Assembly (NCBI GenBank): GCA_963727045.1
Contig: CAVSES010000001.1
Coordinates: 2,046,001 to 2,110,000, forward strand
Origin: Bog-1198 sp963727045
GTDB taxonomy: Bacteria > Pseudomonadota > Gammaproteobacteria > Steroidobacterales > Steroidobacteraceae
DNA: 64,000 bases
Reading direction: 5' to 3'
Below the pieces are notes generated by a model. That model searched no databases, was not told where the DNA came from, and saw only the letters and a list, made by a program, of their open reading frames with translations. Shown here piece by piece: positions 7,764-18,891 of the stretch (its first letter is position 1; each line of letters starts with the position of its first letter). Both the position numbers and the translations under genes were made by a program.

Positions 7764-10121
7764 TCACGGTTTGATGGCCACGGAGAGCGGCTGCGATAGC
7801 TGCATTCGCCATCGCCGCGCCCGCAGGTCGAGATTGCGGAAATTTGCGCCGCGATCGCGCTCGCCGGGCGCGCGGCCAGCGCCTTGAAGTGCAGCAGCAT
7901 GAGGCTGCCCTCGCCCTGAATGGGATCATCGGAGGCGACCACGTCCATCTGCGCCCCGCCGCTCTTGGCGTCGACCGTGGGGCTGCCGGCGCTCGACGGA
8001 ACCACGTCTCCCGCGGTCGCGCTCAGGAGCTGCAGAGCGCTCGAGTCGAAGCGCACCTGGCCGCGCAGACGGCTGATGCCGATGTCGGTCGCAACGCGCA
8101 CGGTCACGTCGAATTCCTGGCCGACCGCAGTTTCGGCGGGTCCATCCACCGTCACCGTCGGGTGCGGCGGCGGCCCTGAGGGTGCGGCCGGCGGCGCCGC
8201 AGGCGCCGGGACCGGCCGATGGGACCACGGGCTGCGAGACCGAGGGCCGGGGCCCGACCGTCGGCAGCCCCGCCCCGCCGCCGACTTCTCCGGCGTCCGG
8301 CGGAGGCCGCCGGCGCGCTGCTGTCGAAGCCGCCGCCGCCAAACGGCGTGGTCCGCGACCGGCTTTCGGTGCCATACCAGAACTCGGTCGAATCGGACGC
8401 GGCGCGCGCCTGCGTCCGGATGATGTGCGGCGTGATGGACAGCACGATCTCGTTCTTCTCCCGGTCCGTGTTGTTCGACCCGAACAGGCGCCCCACGATC
8501 GGAATCTGGCTCAAACCCGGAATGCCGGCGGAATTGCGCGTGTCGGAATCCTGGATCAGCCCGGCCAGGATTTGAGTCTCGCCGTCCTTCAGCCGCAACA
8601 GCGTGTTGGCATTGCGCGTGCCGATCGTATAGGCCTGGGTTCCCTGCACGACCACGGTGTTGGTGATGGAGCTGACCTCGAGCCCTACTTTGATGGCCAC
8701 ATCGCCGTCCAGATAGACCGTGGGCTGCACTTCCAGGGTCAAGCCGACGTCCAGGTATTGAACGCTGCTGCTGTTCGCCGTGCCGTTGGCCAGCAGCGCC
8801 GTGCTGCTGGTGATCACCGGCACGCGGCTGCCGATCAAAATCTTGGCCTTCTCCTTGTTGCGTGCGCGGATGCGGGGGCTCGCGAGGGTGTTGGTGTTGC
8901 CCACGGTCTGCAGCGCGTTGGCGGTGATGCTTATCGGCGATACCGCGATGGTATTGGCGTTCTGGTGGCTGAGATCCGCCAGAACGAGCCCGGAGGCACC
9001 GCCCGTCGCCGCGGTTGAGGCTGCACCGCCCACCGAAGTTGCCGTGGCGGTCATGGAGCTCGGCGGGGTGATGCCGAGATTGAGCAGCTTGCTCCGCGCG
9101 ATCTCGAGCACTTCAACTTCGATCAGGACCTCGGGTTCCGGCACATCGATCGAGGCGACGAGCTTCTCGGCCATGCGCACCGCGTCCGGCGTATCGCGCA
9201 TCACCACCACGCTGGTGCGCTCGTCGATGAACAGGGTCTTGGCGCCGAGCATGGACTTCAGCATGCTTTCCACGTCCTTCGGCACCGCGTTCGTCAGGTA
9301 GAACGTGTGGACGATCTGCTCCTCGTAGTCCTTTTGCTTGGCCGGGGTATTCGGATAGATGAGCACCATGTTCGAGGACAGAATCTGCCTGGCGAGCGCG
9401 TTCTGATCGAGCACCAGGTCGATGGCCTCCTCGATCGGCACTTCCTGCACGAAAATCGTGGTCTTGCCGTCGCTCTTCACATCCTTGTCGAGCACGAAAT
9501 TGATGCCCGTCTGCCGCGCAAGGACTTCGAACACCATCTTGGTCGGCGCATCGCGGAACTGCAGCGTGACCTTGGCGTTGTTGCGCGTCTTCAGGCGCGG
9601 GGCGGCGTTCATGGGTCCGCGCGCGATGTTGATCTTGGCGGCAAGGGTGTTCGCGGGCCCGAAGCCCGAATCCTCCTTGAGCACGGACCGCAGAATCGCG
9701 TCGGCCGCATCGTAATCCTTGCGTTCGAAGTCTTTGGATGCCTCGCCCACCATCCCGGCATGGCGCCGGTCGGCCTCCACCCCGTCGATGTCGCGCAGCG
9801 CCCTCTGACTGCCGGGCTCGATGCCAGCACCCGCCGGTAGGAGGCCACGGCGGCGTCGTACTGTCCGGCGGCGCGCAGTGCATCGCCGGCGGAAATCAAA
9901 TTCTGAATCGAGGCCTCGCGCCGCGCTGTCAGATCCAGCTTGTACATCATGTTGTTGGGATCTTGCACGACCGCCTCGGCGAGCTTCGAGACGCCCGCTT
10001 CGTAATTGCCGCGCTCGACCTCCGCGAGACCGTCGCGGTGCAGCTGCGTGGCCGCGCAGCCGAACAACAGCGCGCTGCTCAACAGCATTGCAGAGAATTT
10101 TCGGAAAGATCTGTTCATCAT
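7764..10121 (-). pseudogene. gspD: Secretin (GspD-type lipoprotein) with C-terminal cohesin-like domain, reading frame broken by several single-base shifts
   Basis: Outer-membrane channel of the secretion system. It starts at an ATG overlapping the stop of the preceding gene (ATGATGA, 10121) and has a lipobox (LLFGC), then TPR-like repeats. Near 9811-9816 the frame shifts by one base. The main frame (to about 8310) then gives the N-domains (VTLQFRDAPTKMVFEVLARQ), the secretin core with GSRVPVI and VGLTLEVQP, and the end VLSITPHII. A Pro/Gly-rich linker is readable only by changing frame near 8305-8320 and again near 8205-8212. It leads into a cohesin-like domain (VDGPAETAVGQEFDVTVRVA). A fourth change near 7800 would restore an ending PLSVAIKP and a stop at 7764. 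All shifts sit in G/C-rich runs, so sequencing indels are the simplest explanation. Secretins ending in a cohesin domain mark atypical type II systems. Confidence 0.75.
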
Positions 10122-10666
10122 TGATCGCCCACAGCAATGGATTGCTGAATTTTGAGTGGCATGTAGGTCAGCAGCAGTTGCCCGGATTTGACTCCGTCCA
10201 CGCTGTAGGTATTGTCGAGCGTGTCGCCGACCTTGACGTCGTAGACCCGATCGCCCGCGGTAAGGTAGTAGACCGCACCTCCTCCCTGGGCGCGATAGCT
10301 GCCCATGAACGCGAACGGCAGCGGCGGCGCCGTCGGCGCGGGAGGCGGCTGGTAGACGACCGGTGCAGGCGGCGGCGGCGGCGGCGCCACGTACCACGAC
10401 TGTGGAGAAAATAGCGCAGCGGCAGCGGTGTTCTTGACGATGCGGTCGGAGAGGTGGAACAACGCGTTCATCACGGGGGATTTGTGGTCCGCCTGAGCCG
10501 GACGGATGACGCGCGACGGGACCGGAGCGCGGGGCGTCCCGGCGCCGCGCTGCGGCGCGTTCACCGAGTGCGTGGGTTCGATGGTCTGAGACGCGTCCGG
10601 CATCAAGACGACGTACCCGGCGCAAGCCACGGCGATGCCGATCAGAACCTTGGTGCGCAGCGCCAT
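10118..10666 (-). CDS. PilP/GspC-like inner-membrane-anchored secretion protein
   Basis: A 182-residue protein with one N-terminal membrane helix (VLIGIAVACAGYVVLM), a proline-rich periplasmic linker near the middle (a run of prolines and alanines), and a small beta-rich C-terminal domain (FAFMGSYRAQGG, YYLTAGDRVYDVKVGDTL). This matches the PilP/GspC homology-region layout that links the inner-membrane platform to the secretin. ATG at 10666 was chosen because it lies 1 bp after the upstream gene and gives an immediate membrane anchor; upstream in-frame sequence is only shadow reading of the neighbour. Its stop overlaps the secretin start. The role is inferred from layout and position. Confidence 0.75.
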   Translation of the reverse strand: MALRTKVLIGIAVACAGYVVLMPDASQTIEPTHSVNAPQRGAGTPRAPVPSRVIRPAQADHKSPVMNALFHLSDRIVKNTAAAALFSPQSWYVAPPPPPPAPVVYQPPPAPTAPPLPFAFMGSYRAQGGGAVYYLTAGDRVYDVKVGDTLDNTYSVDGVKSGQLLLTYMPLKIQQSIAVGDQ

Positions 10667-10667
10667 C

Positions 10668-11339
10668 TTACCCACCCTGCGCACCCCGCATGTAAATGAC
10701 GAAACCGACCTCGGCGCTGACCAGCGTGTCGCCCACGGTCTTGCGCTCGACATGCAGCTTGTCCAATCCCAGCGCCGGCACCGCCGCCAGCGATTTGTCG
10801 ATGAAATTGCGGACGTTGCCGTATTCCCCTTTGACCGGAAACTCGAAGGTGTAGCGGGCGAGCCGGTTCGATGTGGCCGGACTGTAGGTGTAGCGCCCCT
10901 GCGGCAGTTCGATCCCCGCGTCCGTCGCCTGGACGAGCACCACCCCCAATATCGCGGGAATCTCCTCGCGGGTGGGCAGCGACGCCGCAAATTGCTGGGG
11001 ACTTTGCTGCGGCTTGGCAGTGATCGGCATCGCGTGCCCGGCCTTGGTCAATTCGTCGCGCAGCGCAAGCACCGATTGATGCGCGGGCAGCAGCAAGACT
11101 ACCGCCGCGACGGCGGCCGCGAGCATCACCGCAATCCCCGACAACCCGGCGGGACCCACCCGCATGAGTTGATATTTCAGCTGCGGCACCGCACGCACCA
11201 GCATCTGTTCCGCACGCGCCTGCACGGCCGCGCGCGGCGTGACCGCAAGTGCGGCCGGCGGCTGCGCAGCCGTCCGTGGCTGCGCCGTTCCCGGCATCGG
11301 GGCGCGTGTCAGACCGCGGTTATCCTGCGGATCACTCAT
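10668..11339 (-). CDS. PilO/GspM-like inner-membrane platform protein
   Basis: The product is 223 residues: a cytoplasmic N-terminal part of about 65 residues, one membrane helix (GIAVMLAAAVAAVVLLLPA), then a short coiled coil and a ferredoxin-like periplasmic domain with RYTFEFPVKGEYGNVRNFID, the typical PilO core. The start at 11339 (MSDPQD) is supported by a 4-bp ATGA overlap with the upstream PilN-like gene; an ATG five codons earlier is possible. Together with the PilN-like protein it probably forms the periplasmic collar between platform and secretin. No unusual residues seen. Confidence 0.8.
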   Translation of the reverse strand: MSDPQDNRGLTRAPMPGTAQPRTAAQPPAALAVTPRAAVQARAEQMLVRAVPQLKYQLMRVGPAGLSGIAVMLAAAVAAVVLLLPAHQSVLALRDELTKAGHAMPITAKPQQSPQQFAASLPTREEIPAILGVVLVQATDAGIELPQGRYTYSPATSNRLARYTFEFPVKGEYGNVRNFIDKSLAAVPALGLDKLHVERKTVGDTLVSAEVGFVIYMRGAQGG

Positions 11340-11869
11340 GGCAGGTCTTTCCATGCGCCGGTCAATTCGAATCGCACCGGATGTTGCGCATCGTCGGCGC
11401 GAAGTTCATGCCGGTCGAGCATCGGATAGCTCAACGACCGGCTCGCTTGCAGACGCTTCACATAGGCGAGCGCCAACGTCAGCGTGCGGGCCTCGGCACT
11501 TACGCGCACGTTGTGCTTGCCGTGATCCGGCTCGACGCCGAGCAATGCCACCTGTCCCTGCGTGTCCTTGCTCGCCTGTTCGAGCTCCGACAACAGCAAC
11601 GTCCATGGGGTCGCGAGATCCGTGGCCGCCTGCTGTGCGCTCAGGGCGGTGCGGGCATCCGCGGGCGTTTCGACAGGAGCATCGTTCAGCGCGTCGGCGC
11701 GGGCCACCGCGGCGAGCTTGAGTTCAAGACCGGCCCGATGCTGTGCGACCGAGCGGTATTCCACAATAACGGCGCCGGCCGCCACAACGCCCAGCACCAG
11801 CAGCAACCCGCCCGCCAACGACAGGGCAGGCCGCCCTCCGGCAAAATCCAATTGAATGGCCGGTCTCAT
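11336..11869 (-). CDS. PilN/GspL-C-like inner-membrane platform protein
   Basis: The 177-residue product has a short cytoplasmic start (MRPAIQLDFAG) corresponding to the PilN segment that binds PilM, then one membrane helix (ALSLAGGLLLVLGVVAAGAV), a coiled coil (about 45-90) and a small alpha/beta periplasmic domain (VALLGVEPDHGKHNVRVSAEA). Four-base overlaps with both neighbours (11866-11869 and 11336-11339) place it in a tightly coupled cassette. In this system the single GspL of classical type II secretion is apparently split into PilM-like and PilN-like proteins, as in type IV pili. Confidence 0.78.
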   Translation of the reverse strand: MRPAIQLDFAGGRPALSLAGGLLLVLGVVAAGAVIVEYRSVAQHRAGLELKLAAVARADALNDAPVETPADARTALSAQQAATDLATPWTLLLSELEQASKDTQGQVALLGVEPDHGKHNVRVSAEARTLTLALAYVKRLQASRSLSYPMLDRHELRADDAQHPVRFELTGAWKDLP

Positions 11870-12661
11870 GCTGCCCTTCTGCGCAAGTGTTCAAGCTGAT
11901 GCAAGGTGGTCAGCGGCGGATTCGGCTCGTCGAGCCACTCGAGGTCTGCGGATCCCTCGGGACGCAGCGTGCGCAGGGCGGCCGGCAGATCGACGTATAC
12001 GCGGCCGTCGGTCGGGCTCGCGCTGGCAAGGCGGCCGAAGGTCTGCAGCCGCTTCAGTTCACGCGCCCAATCGAGGCCGATGCGCACCGCGTGCACGCGG
12101 TCGATGCCGTCGCCGCACATGCGCAGGGCCGCAAGCGAACCTTCCTCCACGGTGACGAACCACGCGGCGGCTCCGGCCGGCAAGGCGTGGCGCCAGGTGT
12201 TGTAGGCGGCGATGAGCTGCGGCTGCACCGACACCAGCTTCTGACGATGGCGCAGCGCCATATCCCGCAGCGCCTGCAGCAATGCCGTCGGCAGCGCGCT
12301 GGCCAGACGCGAGGAGCCCGGAGGCGCCTCGGACAAGGAGACGGTCCAGTCGCTCATTTCAGCGCCAAAGATGCCGGACATCAGTTCGCGCGCATGTGCC
12401 AGACGTTCGCCGGCCGAACTCAAGGCATCGGACCAGGGCACCACGGCATATCGCACCCAATGATCCGCAAGCACCACGCGGACGCGCGCGTCGGACCACG
12501 TACCCTCGTTGAGCTGATGTTCCAGCAGCGTGAGCGCTCCCTCCCAACCGATGGCCGCGGCCGGATCTGCGTGATCCACCTCGCCGGCCAGCGTCGGACG
12601 AACGCCGCGCCGCATGCGCACCAGGCACGCCCGGCGCTGCGCGAGATAGATTCCCACCTCA

Positions 12662-12681
<20 letters not shown>
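11866..12681 (-). CDS. PilM-like actin-fold cytoplasmic platform protein
   Basis: This 271-residue protein has no membrane segment. Segments VRVVLADHWVRYAVVPW and WFVTVEEGSLAALRMCG suggest a reduced actin-like/GspL cytoplasmic fold, and the context (between the GspE ATPase gene and the PilN-like gene) fits PilM. Classical nucleotide-binding signatures of PilM are not obvious, so ATP binding may be lost. It overlaps gspE by 20 bp and the PilN-like gene by 4 bp. Expected role: to couple the hexameric ATPase to the membrane platform. Function rests more on synteny than on sequence. Confidence 0.68.
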
Positions 12682-14439
<1,758 letters not shown>

Positions 14440-14443
<4 letters not shown>

Positions 14444-15627
14444 TGCACACTTCCGGCCAGTTGGAATATGGGGAAATACATCAGCACCACGATGACGCCG
14501 ATCAGCAGCCCGATCAGCGTCATGAACAAAGGCTCGATCAAGCGCGTCACGATGGCCACCCAGCGACCGATCTCCTCGTCATAGAACGCTGCGATGCGCT
14601 CGGTCATCTCACCCATGTTGCCGCTGCGCTCGCCGACGCGCAGCATGCGCGCCGCAACGGGTGTGGTGAGCCCTTGGAGCTCCATCGCGTTGGCGATCGA
14701 CTGTCCCTCGCGCACCGACTGCGTCGCCTTGGAGAACGCAGGCCGCAGGGTCTCGCTGAGCAAACCCGACGACATGGTCATCGCCGTCACTGCGGGCATG
14801 CCGCTGCGCAGGAGCATGCCCACGGTGCGGTACAGCCGCGCCAACTGATACAGGCGCAGTTGACGGCCGATCGCCGGCACCCTGGCGAACCAACTGCCGA
14901 ACAGCGCCCGGGTCGAGCGCCGCGACAACCCATAGCCGAGGGCGGCAGCAATCCCGCCCCCGGCCACGATCACCCCCATGGTGTGTGCTTCAAGCATCTG
15001 GCCCCATTGCAGCAGCAAGCGCGAGGCAAACGGCAGATCCGATCCGAGCTGCTCGTAAATCGAACTGAATCGAGGCACGACATAGCCCATCAGGAAGAGC
15101 GTCACGAGCACGCCGGCAGCGAGCAGCACCGCCGGGTAGATCGAGGCGTTCACCAAGGTCTTACGCAGCGCGTCGATCTGCTGCTGATAAGTGATGAAAC
15201 GCGTCAGCGCTTCGCGCAGCGACCCCGTCCGCTCGCTGGCGCGCACCGTGGCGACGAACAGATAAGGGAACGTCGACGGGTGCTCGGCAAGCGCCGCACC
15301 CAAGGTTTGACCTTCGTATAGCCGGCCCAAAATCTGCTCGAGTGGGCGCCGCACCGCCGCGGCCTCTTCCTTCTCAGTCAATGCCTCCATGGACTCGACC
15401 AAAGAAAGGCCGGCATCGAGCAGTGACACCAGTTCCTGGCTGAAAATGACCAGCGGAATCTTGCCGGGACGGCCGCCGAAAAGGCGTGTCTGCCGAACCT
15501 GAGTCAGCGAAATGACCCGCAGACCCAGCAACCCCAGCTGCCGGCGGGCATCGGCCTCGTCGATCGCATCCACCTGCTGTGCAAGCACAGCCTGCTCGCT
15601 GTCGAGGGCTTTTACACGGAATTCCAT
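14440..15627 (-). CDS. gspF: Type II secretion inner-membrane platform protein GspF
   Basis: The 395-residue product has the GspF/PilC pattern: a short N-terminal domain, two homologous cytoplasmic helical domains (FSQELVSLLDAGLSLVESME; LYRTVGMLLRSGMPAVTAM) and three membrane helices (about 165-190, 215-235 and 365-390, the last MTLIGLLIGVIVVLMYFPIF). It anchors the ATPase and acts as the base of pseudopilus assembly. It starts 6 bp after gspG ends and overlaps gspE by 4 bp. Length is normal for the family and no motif is missing. Confidence 0.93.
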
Positions 15628-15633
15628 GGCCGG

Positions 15634-16116
15634 CTACCAGTTCCCGATGTCGGCGTTTTCGCCGGTGCCGCCGGGCTGGCCATCTTTGCCATAGGACATG
15701 AGATCGAAATCGTTGTTGTGGGTACCCGGCGCCAAGTAGACATAAGGATGCCCCCAGGGATCTTTGGGGACGTCCTTTTTCAAGTAGGGTCCGCCCCAAT
15801 TCGGTTCGTTCGCGGGCGCGGTATTGAGCACCGCCAGGCCTTCTTCAGTGGTCGGCAACCGGTTCATGTCCAGGCGGAACTGCTCGATCGCCTTGTCCAG
15901 CGCATCCACCTGCGCCTTGGCGGCCTTGACCTGCGATTTCCCGACCTGGGAGAAGTAACGCGGGGCGACGAACCCGGCCAGCAGGCCGATGATCACCATG
16001 ACGACCAAGAGCTCGAGGAGGGTGAATCCGGCCGTCCGGAACCCAAAACTCTTAGGCTTAGCGCTGTCCGGACCCGATATTGGTGGCATGTTGATCGACA
16101 CCGATCCCATCTTCAT
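15634..16116 (-). CDS. gspG: Major pseudopilin GspG
   Basis: A 160-residue major pseudopilin. A rather long leader of about 30 residues is cut after the Gly before FTLLELLVVMVIIGLLAG (Glu5 kept). The body carries the full GspG signature: MNRLPTTEEGLAVLNT, YLKKDVPKDPWGHPYVY and a Ca-site-like LMSYGKDGQPGGTGENADI ending. It is the first gene of the secretion operon. The start codon is uncertain: ATG at 16116 lies 1 bp from a GAGG, whereas ATG at 16110 has that GAGG at good spacing, so translation may begin at 16110. A 19-bp motif lies 35 bp upstream (see 16151-16169). Confidence 0.92.
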   Translation of the reverse strand: MKMGSVSINMPPISGPDSAKPKSFGFRTAGFTLLELLVVMVIIGLLAGFVAPRYFSQVGKSQVKAAKAQVDALDKAIEQFRLDMNRLPTTEEGLAVLNTAPANEPNWGGPYLKKDVPKDPWGHPYVYLAPGTHNNDFDLMSYGKDGQPGGTGENADIGNW

Positions 16117-16150
16117 ACCTCACTGTACGCAGTCATCCCCGCCTGCGAAG

Positions 16151-16169
16151 GTAGGAGAACACGGTAGGA
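16151..16169 (-). promoter_or_regulatory. 19-bp direct-repeat motif upstream of gspG, shared with 38263-38281
   Basis: The plus strand reads GTAGGAGAACACGGTAGGA, two GTAGGA hexamers 7 bp apart. The same sequence with one substitution occurs at 38263-38281, also 35-36 bp upstream of a minus-strand start codon. The equal distance suggests a regulatory element (activator site or promoter part) common to the secretion operon and the lytic transglycosylase gene. I do not recognise the binding protein. Confidence 0.4.
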
Positions 16170-16372
16170 TTCTGCATCGGATTTCCTGCCGCCGGCGGGG
16201 CCCATTTCGATCCTGGGATCGGGTCGCGGGAATCGAATCAATTATGTCCAGCCGGCCGCCCGGCTGCCCGCCCGGAGCACGCGCGCTACCCAGACGGGCT
16301 CCTGGCGCAAGCCGAATGTCCGGGTATATTGTCGGCAACAGGCGGTTGGTACCGCGACCGGCACGATTCGAC

Positions 16373-17611
16373 ATGTACCCGCAATTCTTTGGCTTCCAAA
16401 AACTGCCGTTTCGGCTGCGTCCCGATCCGGAATTTCTGTATTCGGGCAAGGAATACCTCAAGGCCCGTGCCGCCGTGATCGCCGCCGTCCGCGGCAGCGC
16501 ACGAGTGGTTCTCTTCCTTGGGCCGCCCGGGGTCGGGAAGACGCTGCTGCTCGACGACGTGCTCCACGAGGTTTCGGGCCATTTCGCCGCCTGCCGCATC
16601 AACCAACCGCATATTTCCGCGACCGAGCTGTTGCAGGCGGTGGTCATGCAACTCGGGACAACCACGGTCGAAGGGGACGGGAGTCACAGCCGGCTGCTGG
16701 CAGACGTGGCCGGGGCCCTCGATGCGGCTAGTTCGCGTGTGGCACCGCCGATGCTGGTGATCGATGACGCCCAGCTCTTGACGGGGGCAACGCTGGTCAC
16801 GCTCGGCGAGTTGTTATCCCGCGCGCCGCGCTTGAAAATCGTGTTGGTTGCGCGGGACGACCCCGGGCAACCCGGCGGCGGCCTCGCTGCACGCGTTGTC
16901 GTCGCACAAAAGCCGTTCCAGGTCCATCTCGCAGCGCTTGGGCCTGAAGGCGCCAGGGCCTACGTCGAACATCGCCTCAGTGTTGCCGGCGGCGGGGGCA
17001 AGGAACTGTTCACGGCGGATGCGCATGCGATGATTTTTCAGCACACCGGCGGCTCGCCGCGCCTCATCAATGTGCTGTGCGACGCGGCGCTTCATGCAGC
17101 CTGCTTGCGCGCGTCCGGTCAGGTGAGCGCGGCCGAAATCCTGGTCGCCACCCAGGATGCGCGCTGGCCGGAGGCCTTGGCGCGCGACAAGGCCGGCGCG
17201 AACCCGCCCGCCGGCGCCGCTCCCGACCCGGCGCCAGTGGCGGAGTCGATGGCGGATGATGCGGCCGCGCCAGCTGAACAGGCACCGGCCGAAGCATCGG
17301 AGCCGCGGCCCCGGGCGGCCGCGTTGGTGGTGACGCATCTCGAGGAACACATCACCACCTGGCCCCTGGCGGCCGGCCGGATATCGATCGGCCGGGCAAC
17401 CGATAATGAATTGCGTCTCGATGCCCCCTATATCAGCCGCCACCATTGTCAGGTGGTCACGGTGGGCAATGTCTCGACCATCGAGGATTTGGGCAGCGTC
17501 AACGGCATATCGGTCAACGGCAAGCTGGCAAAACGACATGTGTTGCGGCACGCCGATCAGATCGCGTTGGGCCAGCACGTCCTCACGTACGTGGTGAACC
17601 ACCAAACGTAA
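16373..17611 (+). CDS. ExeA-like AAA ATPase fused to a C-terminal FHA domain
   Basis: A 412-residue protein starting at ATG 16373 with the typical ExeA/GspA opening (MYPQFFGFQKLPFRLRPDP). The ATPase part has Walker A LGPPGVGKT and Walker B LVIDDAQLL, then a lid ending GGSPRLINVLCDAAL. A linker rich in Ala/Pro (about 265-310) leads to an FHA domain with GRISIGRATDNEL, ISRHHC and LGSVNGISVNG, all phosphothreonine-binding residues conserved. ExeA proteins help place the secretin in the cell wall, usually with a peptidoglycan-binding C-terminus; here that part is replaced by FHA, suggesting phospho-dependent docking. It is divergent from the secretion operon and ends 3 bp from a convergent regulator gene. 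Confidence 0.87.
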   Translation: MYPQFFGFQKLPFRLRPDPEFLYSGKEYLKARAAVIAAVRGSARVVLFLGPPGVGKTLLLDDVLHEVSGHFAACRINQPHISATELLQAVVMQLGTTTVEGDGSHSRLLADVAGALDAASSRVAPPMLVIDDAQLLTGATLVTLGELLSRAPRLKIVLVARDDPGQPGGGLAARVVVAQKPFQVHLAALGPEGARAYVEHRLSVAGGGGKELFTADAHAMIFQHTGGSPRLINVLCDAALHAACLRASGQVSAAEILVATQDARWPEALARDKAGANPPAGAAPDPAPVAESMADDAAAPAEQAPAEASEPRPRAAALVVTHLEEHITTWPLAAGRISIGRATDNELRLDAPYISRHHCQVVTVGNVSTIEDLGSVNGISVNGKLAKRHVLRHADQIALGQHVLTYVVNHQT

Positions 17612-17614
17612 ACG

Positions 17615-18013
17615 TCAGGCGGTCAACGATTGGCCGATGAGGGCCCGCAATTCGGCGGTCTCGAAGGGTTTTGCCAGCGTGCCGTGCGCGCCGGCCGTCT
17701 TGCAGGCGGCGAGGTACGCGACCGTCGAAATCGCGTCGGGCCGATAGGCATTCAGCCCGAAATTTCCACCCCCTGAAATGGCGATGATGCGCATGTTCGG
17801 GTGGTCGCGGCGGATCTGCTTGATGGCCGCGACGCCGTCCATGCCCGGCAGCACCACATCGATGATGACCAGATCCATCGCCGATTTTTCCAGCAACGCG
17901 AGTCCCGCCGTGGCGTCCGCCGCTCCGACCACGCACACCGCGCTGGACTTGAGCACGCGTTCGAGCGCCTCGCGCACGAAGGGCTCATCGTCGATGACGA
18001 GAATGTGCAGCAT
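17615..18013 (-). CDS. Single-domain response regulator (CheY-like)
   Basis: A 132-residue stand-alone receiver. It has acidic DDEP near the N-terminus, phospho-acceptor Asp in LVIIDVVLPGMDG (about residue 53), and the TLAKPFET lysine near 114. It lacks an output domain, so it must act through another protein. The loop RIIAISGGGNFGLNAYRP before beta-5 is unusual and closely resembles that of the regulator at 42795-43211, indicating a shared subfamily. It starts 3 bp after the NarL-type regulator gene ends, so the two are probably co-transcribed. Confidence 0.88.
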   Translation of the reverse strand: MLHILVIDDEPFVREALERVLKSSAVCVVGAADATAGLALLEKSAMDLVIIDVVLPGMDGVAAIKQIRRDHPNMRIIAISGGGNFGLNAYRPDAISTVAYLAACKTAGAHGTLAKPFETAELRALIGQSLTA

Positions 18014-18016
18014 CCG

Positions 18017-18689
18017 CTATTGCGACGAGACGACGTGGTCGACTTCCTCGAGCGACAGGAGATTGCTGCGCACGGCGAACCGCGCCACGGCAGCGGCGCT
18101 GTTCAAATTCAGACGGCGCATGAGATTTGCACGGTACTTCTCGACCGCTTTGACGCCACGGCTCAAGTCGGCCGCGATCCGCCACGTCGGCACTCCCATT
18201 GCAATCAACCGGAGGACTTTGACGATCCTCCGGAGCGAGTTCCGCGGCCGGCCCCGTGGGCCCTAGCCCCGCATCCTGCAGCCAGTTGCGCGTCAGGGTG
18301 TCGCTGACCCCCCGGCACATCGCGTGGCGGCCGCCGGCGGCGCGGCGCACGGCGGAAAGCAGATCCACCAGCACCGCAGTCTTGCGGACATAGCCGATGG
18401 CACCGTCCATGAACGACTGCCGCATGCACTCCAAGGAATCGTGCGCGGACAGCACCAGCACCCGAGCCGTAGGGCATTCCTGGCACAATCTCTGCACCGC
18501 GGTTGCGCCCGTGCAGCCGGGCATGTTCAAGTCGCAGACCACCAGATCGGGTTCGTGACGCCGCACCAGCTCAATGCCACTGTCGATATCGCCGGCATCG
18601 CCGACGATGCGCATATCGCACTCGATGGAGAGCAGCGCGCAAACCCCTTCCCGCACCACCGGATGATCATCGATGAGCACCAGCCGCAT
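18017..18689 (-). pseudogene. NarL/FixJ-type response regulator, frame interrupted before the DNA-binding domain
   Basis: The first 155 or so codons give a receiver (MRLVLIDDHPVVREGV, Asp in LVVCDLNMPG, YVRKTA). The LuxR-type helix-turn-helix (AVEKYRANLMRRLNLNS) is in another frame. Removing one base near 18225-18232 joins them as LAPEIVKVLRLIAMGVPT and gives a full-length protein of about 224 residues, ending SSQ at 18017. The most economical view is a single-base insertion in the assembly; a real loss of function is possible. ATG 18689 gives the standard NarL start; an ATG 24 codons upstream (18761) is in frame. Likely partners are HisKA_3 kinases such as the one at 4772-6367. Confidence 0.75.
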
Positions 18690-18891
18690 CACCCGGGTCT
18701 GGAGCCGGTTGAAGCCGGGCCAGATGGCATCTGAGGCCGCCGCCGAATCGGATCGTGCCATATGCTCCTCGGTGCATAAAAAGCCTTGCCTAACGCCAGC
18801 CTACTTTACGCCGATCGGCCCAACAAGTTGTTTGGGGCGCCACGTCAAAAAAACGGACTTGCGTCACAGTTCTCTCATGTCCTGCTGCGTC

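Noticed and set aside
15989..16372. Extended N-terminus for the ExeA-FHA gene from an upstream in-frame start
   Set aside because: The ExeA family starts at MYPQFFGF; the 128 upstream codons are low-quality reading opposite gspG and the regulatory motif.
18790..18850. Imperfect stem around CCAACAAGTTGTTTGG as a terminator after the cytochrome c fusion gene
   Set aside because: Needs bulges and lacks a T tract in the minus direction; too weak to annotate.
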